Assembly (NCBI GenBank): GCA_017624085.1 | Contig: JAGANU010000009.1 | Location: forward strand, 117,147 to 181,146 | DNA: 64,000 nt | From: Coprococcus sp. | GTDB lineage: Bacteria > Bacillota_A > Clostridia > Lachnospirales > Lachnospiraceae | Reading direction: 5' to 3' | In this document: positions 1-9,770 of the stretch, piece after piece | Numbering within the stretch: the stretch's first letter is position 1 | Layout of the letters: the number at the start of each line of letters is the position of its first letter | Program-made: the position numbers and the translations under genes | Notes under the pieces: generated by a model | What the model saw: only the letters and a program-made list of their open reading frames with translations | Databases searched by the model: none | Told to the model about the DNA's origin: nothing

Positions 1-303
1 ATCTATAAATCCGGCAATACCGCCTCTCTTCTGTATCTCGGCAACTATATGAAGAGCAACCGTCGTCTTACCACTTGACTCCGGGCCAAACACCTCTATA
101 ATACGTCCTCTCGGCACGCCTCCAAGTCCAAGTGCAACATCAAGACTTAAAGATCCTGTAGGAATAACCTCAATATTCATATTCGCACCTGAATCTCCAA
201 GCTTCATAACTGAGCCCTTACCATACTGCTTCTCTATCTGTGCAATCGCTGCATCAAGAGCCTTCTTCTTATCATCAACATTAATACCTGTACTGTTAGC
301 CAT
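1..303 (-). CDS. recA: RecA recombinase, N-terminal 101 residues (cut by window edge)
   Basis: RecA forms ATP-dependent filaments on single-stranded DNA for homologous recombination and SOS co-protease activity. The visible N-terminal part shows the typical start [20 protein letters not shown], the [13 protein letters not shown] segment and the Walker A motif GPESSGKTT, all at the positions expected for RecA. The start is the ATG at 301-303, preceded by a perfect AGGAGG. The gene continues beyond base 1, so its C-terminus cannot be judged. A LexA-type box lies directly upstream. Confidence 0.97.
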   Translation of the reverse strand, partial: MANSTGINVDDKKKALDAAIAQIEKQYGKGSVMKLGDSGANMNIEVIPTGSLSLDVALGLGGVPRGRIIEVFGPESSGKTTVALHIVAEIQKRGGIAGFID

Positions 304-315
304 ATACGCTCCTCC

Positions 316-329
316 TAAACATATGTTCG
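316..329 (-). promoter_or_regulatory. LexA (SOS) box of recA
   Basis: Reading on the minus strand gives CGAACATATGTTTA, which fits the Gram-positive SOS box CGAACRNRYGTTYC at all but the last base. It lies between the recA promoter and start codon and shares its edge with the AGGAGG ribosome-binding site. Repression by LexA and induction by DNA damage is the established arrangement for recA. Confidence 0.8.
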
Positions 330-338
330 ACTGATGAT

Positions 339-370
339 ATTATACTATATAATTATCACCATTTTGTCAA
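339..370 (-). promoter_or_regulatory. Probable recA promoter
   Basis: On the minus strand a TTGACA (365-370) is followed by TATAAT (339-344). The spacing of 20 is long; TAGTAT, three bases closer, would give 17. The rest of the 304-653 gap holds no gene: an AT-rich stretch whose only + strand signal is a weak TTTACA (582-587) / TATAAA (603-608) pair with a 15-base spacer ahead of tmcAL. Confidence 0.5.
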
Positions 371-653
371 TAACCAATTATTTTTATTCACACTATCATA
401 ACATGTGCACACTTTTTTACTCACGCAAAAAAGGCACAGAAATAGTGTATATTTTTTTCTGTCAGGGTAAAATATATCTATGCAACCGGGAATCATCATA
501 AGAAACAAAGATATAAAGATTTTCCGATATAAACCGGATTTTCACACACGAATTACATAACTGAAACTGATTATATCACACTTTACATAAAAATAGTATT
601 ATTATAAAATATTTTTATATTTTATTTCAGGTATATGTATTAGGAGTAGGCTT

Positions 654-1922
654 ATGAGTACGGTTGGTATAGTCTGTGAATATAATCCATTTCACAAGGG
701 ACATCAGTACCAGATAAATATGGCTTTGGAAAAAAGCGGTGCTGACAGTGTTGTCTGCTTTATGAGCGGTAATTTTCTTCAAAGAGGAGTACCTGCGCTG
801 GCTGACAAATATACAAGGGCTCACATTGCCCTAAGGGAAGGTGTGGCTGCTGTTTTTGAGATTCCGTTTGTTTACGCAACCTCCAGCGCCAGAGACTACG
901 CGTATGCTGCTGTCGCACTTATGAATAAGCTCAGGTGTATTGACTACATTTCCTTCGGAGCAGAAACAAACAATCTTGAGCTGCTTAAGTTCATTGCTCA
1001 TATAACGATTAACGAGCCGGAGGCTGTATCAAAGGATATCAATCAGCTTGTTTCAAGCGGATTATCCTACGGCAGGGCCAGAGCAACAGCTATTTGCTCC
1101 TATATCAAAAATGGTACATTTGAAGAGAAGGACTCCGCTTTATTGCATGACTTTAATGTGAATGAGCTTGATGATATTCTCGCCAGTCCAAACAATATTT
1201 TGGCTATCGAGTACTTAGCTGCCCTTGAAAAAACAGAATCCTCCATAAAGCCTGTTTTAATCCCAAGAGCTATCGCCCACTACAACAGCACATCAACACG
1301 CAATGACATATGCTCTGCCACTGCTATAAGGGAAAAGCTGAAGAAAGAGGATATTTCCTTTTTAAGTCGCCACGTTCCAGCTTCGTGCTACGATATTTTA
1401 AAAGATGCCTACAAAAAAACCTTTCCGGTCTTTGACGATTCTCTGTCACAGCTTCTATCCGGTGCCAGGCTTATGGGACTTAGAACGGATGTTGTGGATA
1501 TGGATAATGATCTGGCGGGCAGGTTTTCAAAGCTTGACATCAATATGTCCTATAATGAGACGGCTCTAAAGCTCAAGTGCAGGAATTACACACTTACGCA
1601 TATACAGAGGGCTCTTCTCCATTACATTTTTCAGCTCACCCCAGATATTTACAGTTTCTTTAAGGAACATGGAACAATATATTATGCAAGACTCCTCGGT
1701 ATGAGACTTGACAAACGGCACATTGTAAATCGTATAAAAAAGTGTACTGACATTCCAATAATAACAAAAACTGCAAGGGCCAATGACATCCTTGATTATC
1801 CGGCTGACATTATGTTTTCCTTTGACACCCGCGCACAGCTGGTATACAGCAATATAGTTTACAACAAATATGGTGAGAACATACCGGATGACTTCAGGCA
1901 AAAACCAAACATAGTCCGTTAA
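654..1922 (+). CDS. tmcAL: tRNA(Met) cytidine acetate ligase (YlbM family)
   Basis: TmcAL activates acetate with ATP and makes N4-acetylcytidine at the wobble base of elongator tRNA-Met. The protein begins with the nucleotidyltransferase signature GIVCEYNPFHKGH, matching the (H/T)xGH adenylate-binding motif, and its 422 residues are close to the family length. The start at 654 has a TAGGAG seven bases upstream. It stands next to a ylbJ-like gene, and coaD and rsmD follow on the other strand, as in the Bacillus ylb cluster. A perfect terminator hairpin begins at its stop codon. Confidence 0.93.
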   Translation: MSTVGIVCEYNPFHKGHQYQINMALEKSGADSVVCFMSGNFLQRGVPALADKYTRAHIALREGVAAVFEIPFVYATSSARDYAYAAVALMNKLRCIDYISFGAETNNLELLKFIAHITINEPEAVSKDINQLVSSGLSYGRARATAICSYIKNGTFEEKDSALLHDFNVNELDDILASPNNILAIEYLAALEKTESSIKPVLIPRAIAHYNSTSTRNDICSATAIREKLKKEDISFLSRHVPASCYDILKDAYKKTFPVFDDSLSQLLSGARLMGLRTDVVDMDNDLAGRFSKLDINMSYNETALKLKCRNYTLTHIQRALLHYIFQLTPDIYSFFKEHGTIYYARLLGMRLDKRHIVNRIKKCTDIPIITKTARANDILDYPADIMFSFDTRAQLVYSNIVYNKYGENIPDDFRQKPNIVR

Positions 1923-1961
1923 ATGCTTCATATAATTATGTATGAAGCATTTTCTTTTTTT
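1921..1961 (+). terminator. Intrinsic terminator after tmcAL, overlapping the next start codon
   Basis: A perfect 12-bp stem (AAATGCTTCATA, 1921-1932, with TATGAAGCATTT, 1941-1952) closes an 8-nt loop and runs into a T-rich tract at 1950-1961. The descending arm contains the ATG at 1942 used by the ylbJ-like gene, and the T tract encodes its first hydrophobic residues. Confidence 0.85.
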
Positions 1962-2859
1962 ATTATCAACAACCGTATTTATTCTTTTAGCTTGTGCAAA
2001 CTCAAGTATAATCTCGGAGGGCTGCAGGTCAGGAATTTACCTGTGGTACAACAGTATAATTCCTGTAATACTGCCCTTTATGCTTATTTCAGCCATTATA
2101 CTGGAAAGGATAAGCACATACAATATAAATACAAATACAGCTGTAAGCACAGCCCTAATAATCGGACTTATGTGCGGTTTTCCCACAGGCACAATCGTTA
2201 TATCTCATTTTTATAAAAAGGGGATTCTAAAAAGAAATACAGCACAATGTATGCTGCCTGTCTGCAACAATGTAAGTCCGATGTTTCTATATGCGTATAT
2301 ATACCGGGGCTATCTGTCCTTAGACTATACGATGGCTTTTGTCGCTTTGTACATATATATTCCTCAGCTTATATATATGCTTACGGCACTGTCTGCACAA
2401 AAGCTCCTACCCGGTATATTTGGATATAGAAAAAGAAGAATAAGCTCATATTCCGTGGAAGGTGAAGCTGCATGCTGCAACAATGAAAAGGGCAGCGAAG
2501 GCTCCAAGGACAGCCCTCTTACAGGTATCGTAACAAACATTTCCATTATTGGAATATATATTGTCATATTCTCCATAATAACAATGCTTATACAAAATTA
2601 TCTAAAGGGAACCTTTTGGAGCATAATTGCCGCTTATATGGAGATAAGTAAGGGAATACCTATTCTTTTTGAGCTCAGCTTAGATGGCAAAATAAAAACA
2701 GCCCTCATTCTGTCACTCACTTCCTTTGGCGGACTGTCCGCACTCTTTCAAAGTCGCGAGCTGATAAAAGAATCAAGGCTGTCTTTTATAAGATACATAG
2801 CTGATAAGCTTATATGCTCTATACTGTCCTATACAGCTGTTTTACTGTTTATACATTAG
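1942..2859 (+). CDS. YlbJ-like nucleoside-recognition membrane protein
   Basis: This is a 305-residue polytopic membrane protein with about six to seven hydrophobic segments. The early part (GIYLWYNSIIPVILPFML) and the MCGFPTG segment resemble YlbJ/Gate-domain proteins, which in Bacillus are needed for spore formation. It is about 100 residues shorter than Bacillus YlbJ, with a hydrophilic loop near residues 160-195. The ATG at 1942 is the only start that keeps the first membrane helix. It lies inside a terminator stem and has no Shine-Dalgarno sequence, so expression may depend on readthrough or coupling from tmcAL. Function here is inferred from family and neighbourhood only. Confidence 0.75.
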   Translation: MKHFLFLLSTTVFILLACANSSIISEGCRSGIYLWYNSIIPVILPFMLISAIILERISTYNINTNTAVSTALIIGLMCGFPTGTIVISHFYKKGILKRNTAQCMLPVCNNVSPMFLYAYIYRGYLSLDYTMAFVALYIYIPQLIYMLTALSAQKLLPGIFGYRKRRISSYSVEGEAACCNNEKGSEGSKDSPLTGIVTNISIIGIYIVIFSIITMLIQNYLKGTFWSIIAAYMEISKGIPILFELSLDGKIKTALILSLTSFGGLSALFQSRELIKESRLSFIRYIADKLICSILSYTAVLLFIH

Positions 2860-2864
2860 ATGTA

Positions 2865-3596
2865 CTACTCATCAAGGAACTCATCATCGTCTTCCTCATC
2901 ATCATAGTCATCTTCATCGTCATAATCATAGTCATCATCTGCATCGTTATCCTGAGTATACTCTGTTTTTCCGTATACATTATACTCATTGTCTGCAAAT
3001 GCTGAATCATCGCCATACTGCTGTGGCTGCTCAGGTACACCTGCCATCTGGGAAATGCTCATATCAAGCTCTGCCATATTGTTTGAAACTAACGCAGCAT
3101 TCTCCTCAAGTGATCTGATAAGATTCTCGTAGTTTGCTCTCTCAGCCTGAAGTGTAGCATTGATGTACTGGCTTATCTCTGTGAGCTTGTCCTTTGAGTA
3201 ATACATAGAACCGGTTCTTACTTCCTGAGCATCTGCATTTGCCTCTGCGATAATCTGATCAGCCTGGCTTCTTGCCATCTCAAGAATCTCATTCGCTCTA
3301 ATATTCGCAAGCTCAACAATCTGGCTCTGATCTACAAGTCTGTTGGCCTCAGCAACGGACTCTGTAATGATCGAATCAGCCCTTGCTCTTGCATCTGCAA
3401 GAATGGCTTCCTTGTTTCTCATAATCTTCTTGCATCTCTCTATTTCATTTGGGAGCTTAAGCTTAAGCTCGCCAACCATCTGCTCCAAATCTTCCTTTGG
3501 CACAATAATCTTACTGGATGATAATGGCTGATACTTACAGTTATCAATAAATATCTCGATCTCACTGATCATCTCTTCAATACCTTTTCTTGCCAT
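2865..3596 (-). CDS. Coiled-coil protein with acidic Asp/Tyr-rich tail
   Basis: This 243-residue soluble protein resembles proteins often auto-annotated as ATPase (H+-ATPase subunit H-like) in Lachnospiraceae. Residues about 60-185 are a heptad-rich Ala/Glu/Arg coiled coil with DARARADSIITESVAEANR and similar repeats, reminiscent of DivIVA/GpsB or E/G-subunit stalks. The last 30 residues are almost only Asp, Glu and Tyr. No catalytic motif is seen. It is the last gene of the recG-coaD transcription unit, and its stop lies five bases from the convergent ylbJ-like stop. The start has AGGAGG eight bases upstream. A scaffolding role is inference. Confidence 0.75.
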   Translation of the reverse strand: MARKGIEEMISEIEIFIDNCKYQPLSSSKIIVPKEDLEQMVGELKLKLPNEIERCKKIMRNKEAILADARARADSIITESVAEANRLVDQSQIVELANIRANEILEMARSQADQIIAEANADAQEVRTGSMYYSKDKLTEISQYINATLQAERANYENLIRSLEENAALVSNNMAELDMSISQMAGVPEQPQQYGDDSAFADNEYNVYGKTEYTQDNDADDDYDYDDEDDYDDEEDDDEFLDE

Positions 3597-3661
3597 GTTT
3601 TTTTCCTCCTAATCATCTAACGCAGAAAATGTTTATATAACCTTCTAAGTAAAACCAAGTC

Positions 3662-4141
3662 TTATTTAGAGTATTTTTCTATAAGTGCATCCCTGACCTG
3701 CTTGGGAACGAATTCGCCCACATCCACGCCAAAGCTTGCATATTCCTTTACAATACTCGAACTCAGGTATGAATATTGAATATTGGTAGTCAAAAATACG
3801 GTGTCAATATCCGGGGCAACCTGTCTGTTGCTCTGTGCTATCTGAAGCTCATATTCAAAATCAGTTACAGCACGAAGTCCTCTGACAATAACCTTTATAT
3901 CATTCTGTCTTGCATAATCAACAAGCAAACCGCCAAATCCAATAACCCTTACATTTGGTATGTCCGAAACTACATTCTTTAACATATTAACACGTTCTTC
4001 TAAAGAAAACAATGGACATTTTGACGTATTATTTAGAACACCCACTACAAGCTCATCAAACATAAGTGCTGATCTTCTTATGATATCAAGATGTCCCAAT
4101 GTAACCGGATCGAAGCTTCCGGGATAAATAGCTCTACTCAT
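3662..4141 (-). CDS. coaD: Phosphopantetheine adenylyltransferase
   Basis: CoaD transfers AMP from ATP to 4'-phosphopantetheine, the penultimate step of coenzyme A synthesis. The protein starts [20 protein letters not shown], containing the TxGH nucleotidyltransferase motif, and has the [13 protein letters not shown] segment near the C-terminus; 159 residues is the normal length. The start chosen is the second of two adjacent ATGs (4139-4141). It overlaps the rsmD stop by eight bases, suggesting translational coupling. rsmD-coaD is a conserved pair in Firmicutes. Confidence 0.96.
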   Translation of the reverse strand: MSRAIYPGSFDPVTLGHLDIIRRSALMFDELVVGVLNNTSKCPLFSLEERVNMLKNVVSDIPNVRVIGFGGLLVDYARQNDIKVIVRGLRAVTDFEYELQIAQSNRQVAPDIDTVFLTTNIQYSYLSSSIVKEYASFGVDVGEFVPKQVRDALIEKYSK

Positions 4142-4700
4142 CATCCACTCTCCTGCATATAAATGTGTGCTTATTTGTCTTGTACGTCTTAACCTTATAT
4201 GCCTCAAGGCCCAAACTGTCAAGATAATCAAAATCTGTACTTTGATCAGATTCAACAATAACTGTTGTATTCTCATCTAATACGGAAGATTGTGCAAGTC
4301 TTGTTAACACGTTCTTTTCAAGAAGCTTTCCGTATGGGGGATCCATAAAGATAATATCGAAGGCTTCCTTCTGCCTCTCAAGCGTATCAATAGCTGCAAC
4401 TGCATCTTGAGATATTACCCGGGCCCTCTTGCTAAGCTTTGTGAAATCAAGATTCTTATTAATGCAGGCAACTGCTTTTCTTGAATTCTCCACAAATACT
4501 GCTCTTTCCGCACCGCGGCTAAGAGCCTCAATACCAATAGCCCCGCTTCCGCTGAATATATCAAGAAAACTGCATCCGGGAATATACGGATTTATCATAT
4601 TAAATAAAGTCTCTTTTATCCGGTCTGTTGTAGGCCTTGTATCATTAGAATCCACTGTGACAAGCTTTAAGCTCCTTGCACTTCCTGCAATAACCCTCAT
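4134..4700 (-). CDS. rsmD: 16S rRNA (guanine-966-N2)-methyltransferase RsmD
   Basis: RsmD methylates G966 of 16S rRNA in the assembled 30S subunit using S-adenosylmethionine. Visible motifs are [10 protein letters not shown] at the start, the SAM-binding [20 protein letters not shown] and the catalytic MDPPY at about residues 117-121. The 188-residue length is standard. It overlaps coaD downstream. The 81-base gap to the GH5 gene upstream shows no clear terminator. Confidence 0.95.
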   Translation of the reverse strand: MRVIAGSARSLKLVTVDSNDTRPTTDRIKETLFNMINPYIPGCSFLDIFSGSGAIGIEALSRGAERAVFVENSRKAVACINKNLDFTKLSKRARVISQDAVAAIDTLERQKEAFDIIFMDPPYGKLLEKNVLTRLAQSSVLDENTTVIVESDQSTDFDYLDSLGLEAYKVKTYKTNKHTFICRRVDDE

Positions 4701-4781
4701 CCTTATAACACCTTACCTTTTTTAATCTTCTGATAATAACATGACATCAGACAAAATACAACAGCAAAGTTATTATTGTAT

Positions 4782-6392
4782 TTAATTACCGAGCATCTGT
4801 TTTTTTACATATTTTGCTGTATCTGTCAAATCATTATCCGTAAATCCGGAGACAGCAGAGCTGTCAGATCTTATCAGCGCCGAGGTTTCATTCTTATTGC
4901 AAAGGCTCCAGGATGCATAGCTCAGATTGTTTTCGTTTATAAGCTTGAACCACTCATCTGATGAGCTGTAATCAATTGCTCCATTTCCCGATGCATCACA
5001 GAGACTGAACTCACTTACAAATATTGGGAGGTTGTTCGAAAGGGCAGTCGTAACCTTGCTCCTTATGTTCTCCTTGTGAGTAGCTGCATAAAAATGAACT
5101 GCATACATAATATTATCATAGCCTGTTATTGGGTTATTTGATGCAATATCTACATCCTGGCTCCAATTTGGAGTTCCGACTATAATGATCGCATCCTTGT
5201 CATTTTGTCTGATAACAGGAATAACCTGCTCGGCGTATGATTTTATGCTGTCCCAGGTTGTTCCACCATTTGGCTCATTACATATCTCGTAAAGTACGTT
5301 CCCATAATCTGCATATTTTTTTGAAACAGTATTGAAAAAGTCCTTGGACTCGTCTGTGTACTTATTTGGGTCGTTGTCGTTTAATATATGCCAATCCACG
5401 ATCACATACATTCCAAGCTCTGTGGCTGAATTTACTCCGGTATCTACAAGCTTCATTATGTCATCCTTATTTCCGCCGCTACAATAACCATAAGAGTCGC
5501 CTGTATCCGTATACATAGCGATACGTACAAGGTTGGCACTCCAATCATCCCTTATGGATTTGAAGGCATCCTTATTCACGTAGTCAGGAAACCATGTTAT
5601 GCCATGTGTGCTAACGCCCTTAAGCTGCATTTTGTCACCATTTTTATCAACAATATTTGTACCTGACACACTGAGCTTTCCATGAGCATCAAATGGTGTC
5701 TTTCCGTCTGTATCCGGCTTTTCCTGCTTTGCCGCCTCAGTTTTTTCCTCAGTCACTTCTTCTGTTTTAGCTTCCTCTTTACCTTCAGTGTCCTTTGCTT
5801 CAGTCTGAAAATCATCACCTGTATACAACACGCCATCAATAAAAAGCTTGTAGTCTAAAACAGTAAGGTCATCTGCCGATATGTTATATCCGATATTTAT
5901 GCTGGAATTTGCCGGAATTTCCTTGTTGTAACTAACCGGAGTAATTGTTATATCCTTACCTTCAATCTCCTTGTTTCCGTTCCATATCTGTTCAATTTCA
6001 GGCTCACTCTTATATGTAACAACAAGTGTCCAGTCAGCTGCTGCCTTACCGCTGTTATTGTATATATCTATGTTCTCTGTAGCGCAGCTCTTGCCTCCGG
6101 CCTCCCATGTGTTTTCATGGCCAATTTTTACACGATATGCTCCTGTACTTTTCTCCGTATCCTTTGACGGAGCTTCCTCCTCAGGCTTATTATCATCCTG
6201 AACTTGTTTTTCTGATGTAGTCTCCTTATTTTCACCAATGGCTGAATGATCATCAGTCTCCTGCCCTACAGTCTCACTTCCGCCACGCTCTTTGTCCTTA
6301 TTTTGAGTTATGAGCATAACCCCCATGACGCTTACAGCCACAAGCAAAACAACTATTATTATGCTCATAATCAATGTTTTTTTGTTCTTCAT
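4782..6392 (-). CDS. Membrane-anchored GH5 endoglucanase with CBM2-like module
   Basis: This 536-residue enzyme should cut beta-1,4-glucan at the cell surface. An N-terminal signal anchor (residues 5-28) is followed by an acidic linker, a CBM2-like beta module (about 85-190), a second Glu/Lys/Thr-rich linker, and a GH5 catalytic domain (about 235-530). The catalytic acid lies in LYEICNEPNGG (Glu373) and the nucleophile in IFVSEFSLCD (Glu461), with AVHFYAA between them. The signal segment lacks a clear cleavage site or lipobox, so an uncleaved anchor is likely. It starts 16 bases after the membrane-protein gene and precedes rsmD, an odd place for a glycanase. Confidence 0.9.
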   Translation of the reverse strand: MKNKKTLIMSIIIVVLLVAVSVMGVMLITQNKDKERGGSETVGQETDDHSAIGENKETTSEKQVQDDNKPEEEAPSKDTEKSTGAYRVKIGHENTWEAGGKSCATENIDIYNNSGKAAADWTLVVTYKSEPEIEQIWNGNKEIEGKDITITPVSYNKEIPANSSINIGYNISADDLTVLDYKLFIDGVLYTGDDFQTEAKDTEGKEEAKTEEVTEEKTEAAKQEKPDTDGKTPFDAHGKLSVSGTNIVDKNGDKMQLKGVSTHGITWFPDYVNKDAFKSIRDDWSANLVRIAMYTDTGDSYGYCSGGNKDDIMKLVDTGVNSATELGMYVIVDWHILNDNDPNKYTDESKDFFNTVSKKYADYGNVLYEICNEPNGGTTWDSIKSYAEQVIPVIRQNDKDAIIIVGTPNWSQDVDIASNNPITGYDNIMYAVHFYAATHKENIRSKVTTALSNNLPIFVSEFSLCDASGNGAIDYSSSDEWFKLINENNLSYASWSLCNKNETSALIRSDSSAVSGFTDNDLTDTAKYVKKQMLGN

Positions 6393-6408
6393 AATTACCC
6401 CTTTTCTG

Positions 6409-7665
6409 TCAATTACGACCTTTGTTTTCTCCTATAAGACTCTTAAGCTTCTTAATAGAATGTTTATCTGCATCAATATTACCATATCTTACAGATTTGT
6501 ATAGTATATTTATTTCTTCTACATCTCCAAGCCCCTGACTGCTTATTTTATCCTGTATATCATCACATGTCATATACTCATTAAGCCTGATTTCTCTGCC
6601 ATATCTTTTTATCTCATTCTTATAGCATTTTCGGAATCTCTCTTCAGGTGTAGAGACTGTTTTCTTTATCATCTCCGGTTTTTTATCTATATGCTCTATT
6701 GTTACCGAAACTCCGCTACTTTTTGAATCCTTATTAACAATGTAATACCTTTTTTGCATAAGATACCATACTGCTTTCTTAATAAGCTTTGCAGCAATAG
6801 CTATCAGCAGTATTCCAAACAATGCCAAAAGCAACACCATTAGAACATTTGCAAGCATGCTTGTATCATTGCCATCAGCTGCCACGGCATTTAAAAAAGC
6901 ATCCTTCAATATATCTTCATTGTTCCTTGTTTTTGAAAAGAGCCTTTCAAGCAGATTCATGATGAACAACATTACAAATGTAAGTCCTCTTCCCAAATAT
7001 GTGGCAGCAAGCATTATCATACGGCCCACAGCTGCCGTAAGCCCTGTCACACCTGAAATAAGCATGACAACCAGCATACCGGTCATCACTGCAGCCACAA
7101 GCCTTGTATTTGTTTTCAGCATTGTATTTACTGATATTCCATCCATATTATGAGTCTGTGACATATATTTGCATACACCGTCTACATAAAGTCTTGCCAG
7201 CGACATCATAAGCATAATAATGAGTATTACATATGCGCTGTTTTCAAGGCCCTTTTCACCGGAAAGGAGTCCAAACAAATAGAATATCACGCAAAACAGC
7301 ATGCCTGCCCATGGAACCGAATCAAGATATGGAGTTGTTATCACACTTCCAGCCTGCTTAAGTGAGCCGGTAAGCAGAAAGGCTGTAATAAGCACAACCC
7401 AGAAAAGTCTAATCACAAATGCATAGGGCATAATCAGCGTGACAGCTGCCATAGCAATATGCACGCCTGTAAGTATCATCCTGTTTTCAACATTATCCCT
7501 CAGTATGTAAGAAACACAAAATAGTATTGCAAGGGTTATTGTCTGTCCCATGTCAACGTTCTGCTTTGCAAATATAATCGTAAAATACACCATTACAATA
7601 TAAGCAAATGCCATCTCATAGCCACATCTCAGTATAACCCTGAGGTATTCAAGCCCTTGTTTCAT
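6409..7665 (-). CDS. Polytopic membrane protein of the MoxR/DUF58 cluster
   Basis: About 418 residues with around eight hydrophobic helices over the first 300 residues and a soluble C-terminal domain (about 315-418) containing FRKCYKNEIKRYGREIRLNEYMTCDDI. Its place after moxR and a DUF58 gene matches the position of TgpA/DUF3488-DUF4129 transglutaminase proteins, but I see no transglutaminase Cys-His-Asp motif. The C-terminal part could be a DUF4129-like remnant. The ATG at 7665 has GGAGG nine bases upstream; a TTG three bases earlier is also possible. It overlaps the DUF58 gene by 17 bases. Function unknown. Confidence 0.75.
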   Translation of the reverse strand: MKQGLEYLRVILRCGYEMAFAYIVMVYFTIIFAKQNVDMGQTITLAILFCVSYILRDNVENRMILTGVHIAMAAVTLIMPYAFVIRLFWVVLITAFLLTGSLKQAGSVITTPYLDSVPWAGMLFCVIFYLFGLLSGEKGLENSAYVILIIMLMMSLARLYVDGVCKYMSQTHNMDGISVNTMLKTNTRLVAAVMTGMLVVMLISGVTGLTAAVGRMIMLAATYLGRGLTFVMLFIMNLLERLFSKTRNNEDILKDAFLNAVAADGNDTSMLANVLMVLLLALFGILLIAIAAKLIKKAVWYLMQKRYYIVNKDSKSSGVSVTIEHIDKKPEMIKKTVSTPEERFRKCYKNEIKRYGREIRLNEYMTCDDIQDKISSQGLGDVEEINILYKSVRYGNIDADKHSIKKLKSLIGENKGRN

Positions 7666-8776
7666 CAAATGCCACCTCCAACTTATGAATGTACGATCTG
7701 CTTATATCCACCTTTGCTCCGGGATAGTTCGGGACAATCATATACACCCCGGCACCATCTCTGCTCAGCCTGTCCATATCGGCTATAATATCAGCCTTGC
7801 AATAGGATGACACTACAACATAGAACACCTCTTGGTCTTTCTTACGAAGCACATTATCAACGCACAAGGAAAATTTACCGCTCTCTTTCTTTTTTGTCAG
7901 TCTTGCAAGCTGCTTGTCTATTGCAAGCATATGCTCACGGGTGGCTCCATAGGAAATATATACATCCTTTCCGGTGATAACGTCCTCCCCATTTGTTGCA
8001 AAGGAAGTAGGAATTCCCTTTGAAGAAAAGAATGCGGCAATTGTTCCGGCCAGTTCAATGAGATATTCCTGCAGTTCATCCTGCCTTATCATTGTATGAG
8101 TATCCATATTGAGCATTACACACACTCTCTGCTCAGCTTCCTTTTCGAACACATTAACAGCAAGGTCTCCGGTTCTGGCAGAGGCCTTCCAGTTAATACT
8201 TTTCATGGGATCTCCGACTACATAGCTCCTAATCCCCTTAAATGTATATGGGTCATCAATAAGTCCCTTATGTGCACTCATCTCACCTATCATCTGATGA
8301 CACATTGCATCAATGCTCTTTAGCTTTCTTCTGGCAGGGAGCACATATATGTATGAGGTGTCAGGTAAAGCCCTGGCATAGCTGTGTGTCATAAAAAGAT
8401 CCATGGCAATTATGCTAACCTTAGAGAGCCTGTAATAACCCCTTTTACTTGATGTAAATTCCAGTCTTCTTGTTATCTTCTCATGGGATAGAATAGAAAA
8501 CCCATCGTGTCTGTGATAATTATCCGTTAACGCACAATTGTCATCATCCACGAATCTGAAGGTTCTTGAAGTTGAAAACTTCACATGAAAAGCAGTTAAC
8601 GGAAGCCATTTGTCATTGTATACGACCTCTGTGATATGTCCCTTGTTTCCTGCGTATATGTACTCCTCATCAAAGCCCAGCTCCAACTTAAGTGCATCCA
8701 TCCACCTTTTTCTATACACATACTCCTGTATGCAATATATTGTTATACAAATAAAAATAGCAATAATGATTCTCAT
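7649..8776 (-). CDS. DUF58 domain protein
   Basis: A 375-residue protein with one N-terminal membrane helix (1-16), a beta-rich middle part, and the DUF58 core at about residues 185-240 (GDPMKSINWKASARTGDLAV is the family signature). DUF58 proteins are encoded next to MoxR ATPases and often carry a von Willebrand A-like fold; the MLNMDTHTM stretch is at the right place for a degenerate metal site. A role in envelope processes with the MoxR partner is known for the family but the substrate here is unknown. Confidence 0.9.
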   Translation of the reverse strand: MRIIIAIFICITIYCIQEYVYRKRWMDALKLELGFDEEYIYAGNKGHITEVVYNDKWLPLTAFHVKFSTSRTFRFVDDDNCALTDNYHRHDGFSILSHEKITRRLEFTSSKRGYYRLSKVSIIAMDLFMTHSYARALPDTSYIYVLPARRKLKSIDAMCHQMIGEMSAHKGLIDDPYTFKGIRSYVVGDPMKSINWKASARTGDLAVNVFEKEAEQRVCVMLNMDTHTMIRQDELQEYLIELAGTIAAFFSSKGIPTSFATNGEDVITGKDVYISYGATREHMLAIDKQLARLTKKKESGKFSLCVDNVLRKKDQEVFYVVVSSYCKADIIADMDRLSRDGAGVYMIVPNYPGAKVDISRSYIHKLEVAFDETRA

Positions 8777-8786
8777 ATTGTATGTA

Positions 8787-9740
8787 TTATTTTCCCCATT
8801 CTTCCACAGGAACCTTTACGCCGGATATTATATCATTCATAATATCAAGCACATCCTTGTAAGCGCCCAGACCTCCATACGAAAAGCATCTGTGTCCAAG
8901 TGCATATGGTGCCAAATATTTTGCATCCTCAGGAGTAACATAATCCCTTCCACTTATAGCTGCATATGCCATAGAAAGTCTCATAAGCATCAAAACACCT
9001 CTTGTGCTCACACCGTAGGACAGGCGCTTATCTTGTCTTGTTGCCACAGCTATGTCAAGTATATATCTTTTTACAGAATCCTTTACACTAACCTTTGACA
9101 GCTTATTCCTGATATTTATTATATCCTGCAGATCACATACCTTTTCTATATTGTCATGTGAAGCAGCTCCGGCAAAAAGCTTCATAACGCCAATCTCATT
9201 CTCATAGGATAAATCGCCCATGCTGAGCTTTAATGCAAATCTGTCAAGCTGCGCCTCAGGAAGCGGATATGTTCCTACAGACTCAATACTGTTTTGTGTT
9301 GCAATAACAAAGAAGGGTTCATCTTGCTGATAGCTTGTACCATCTATGGTAACCTGTTTTTCCTCCATTGCCTCAAGAAGGCTTGACTGAGTTCTTGGTG
9401 TGGCACGGTTTATCTCATCTGCCAACAGAACATTTGAAAATACAGGTCCCTTTATAAGCTGAAACTCTGACAGCTTTCTGTTATAAATATTCATTCCTGT
9501 AATGTCTGACGGCATAAGATCCGGTGTAAACTGAACTCTCTTAAAGGTTCCATCTATACTGTGTGCAATGCCTCTTGCCAGCTTGGTTTTTCCTGTACCC
9601 GGTCTGTCCTCAATAAGAACATGTCCTCCGGAAAACAGGGCCGAAAGGACCAGCCTTATTGTTTCCTCGTTTCCAATAATTATCTTTGACACATTTGACA
9701 CAATGCCGTCTGCTATTTTCTTCACTTCCATTATATCCAT
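8787..9740 (-). CDS. MoxR-family AAA+ ATPase
   Basis: MoxR proteins are chaperone-like AAA+ ATPases thought to assemble or activate partner proteins, commonly the product of an adjacent DUF58 gene. Walker A is LIEDRPGTGKTKLARGIAHS, Walker B is LLADEINRA, followed by SSLLEAMEEKQVT, sensor 1 FVIATQNSIESVGTYPLPEA and the arginine-finger LDRFALK. The ATG at 9740 gives a six-base spacing from GGGGAA; an ATG at 9746 abuts the site. The first gene of the trio, it follows recG by 30 bases. Confidence 0.92.
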   Translation of the reverse strand: MDIMEVKKIADGIVSNVSKIIIGNEETIRLVLSALFSGGHVLIEDRPGTGKTKLARGIAHSIDGTFKRVQFTPDLMPSDITGMNIYNRKLSEFQLIKGPVFSNVLLADEINRATPRTQSSLLEAMEEKQVTIDGTSYQQDEPFFVIATQNSIESVGTYPLPEAQLDRFALKLSMGDLSYENEIGVMKLFAGAASHDNIEKVCDLQDIINIRNKLSKVSVKDSVKRYILDIAVATRQDKRLSYGVSTRGVLMLMRLSMAYAAISGRDYVTPEDAKYLAPYALGHRCFSYGGLGAYKDVLDIMNDIISGVKVPVEEWGK

Positions 9741-9770
9741 AATCATTTCCCCGTTGCTTTTCCCTTTTAT

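Noticed and set aside
1923..2216. 97-residue open frame (plus) overlapping the ylbJ-like start
   Set aside because: Different frame from the membrane protein, low-complexity Tyr/Lys composition, no family look.
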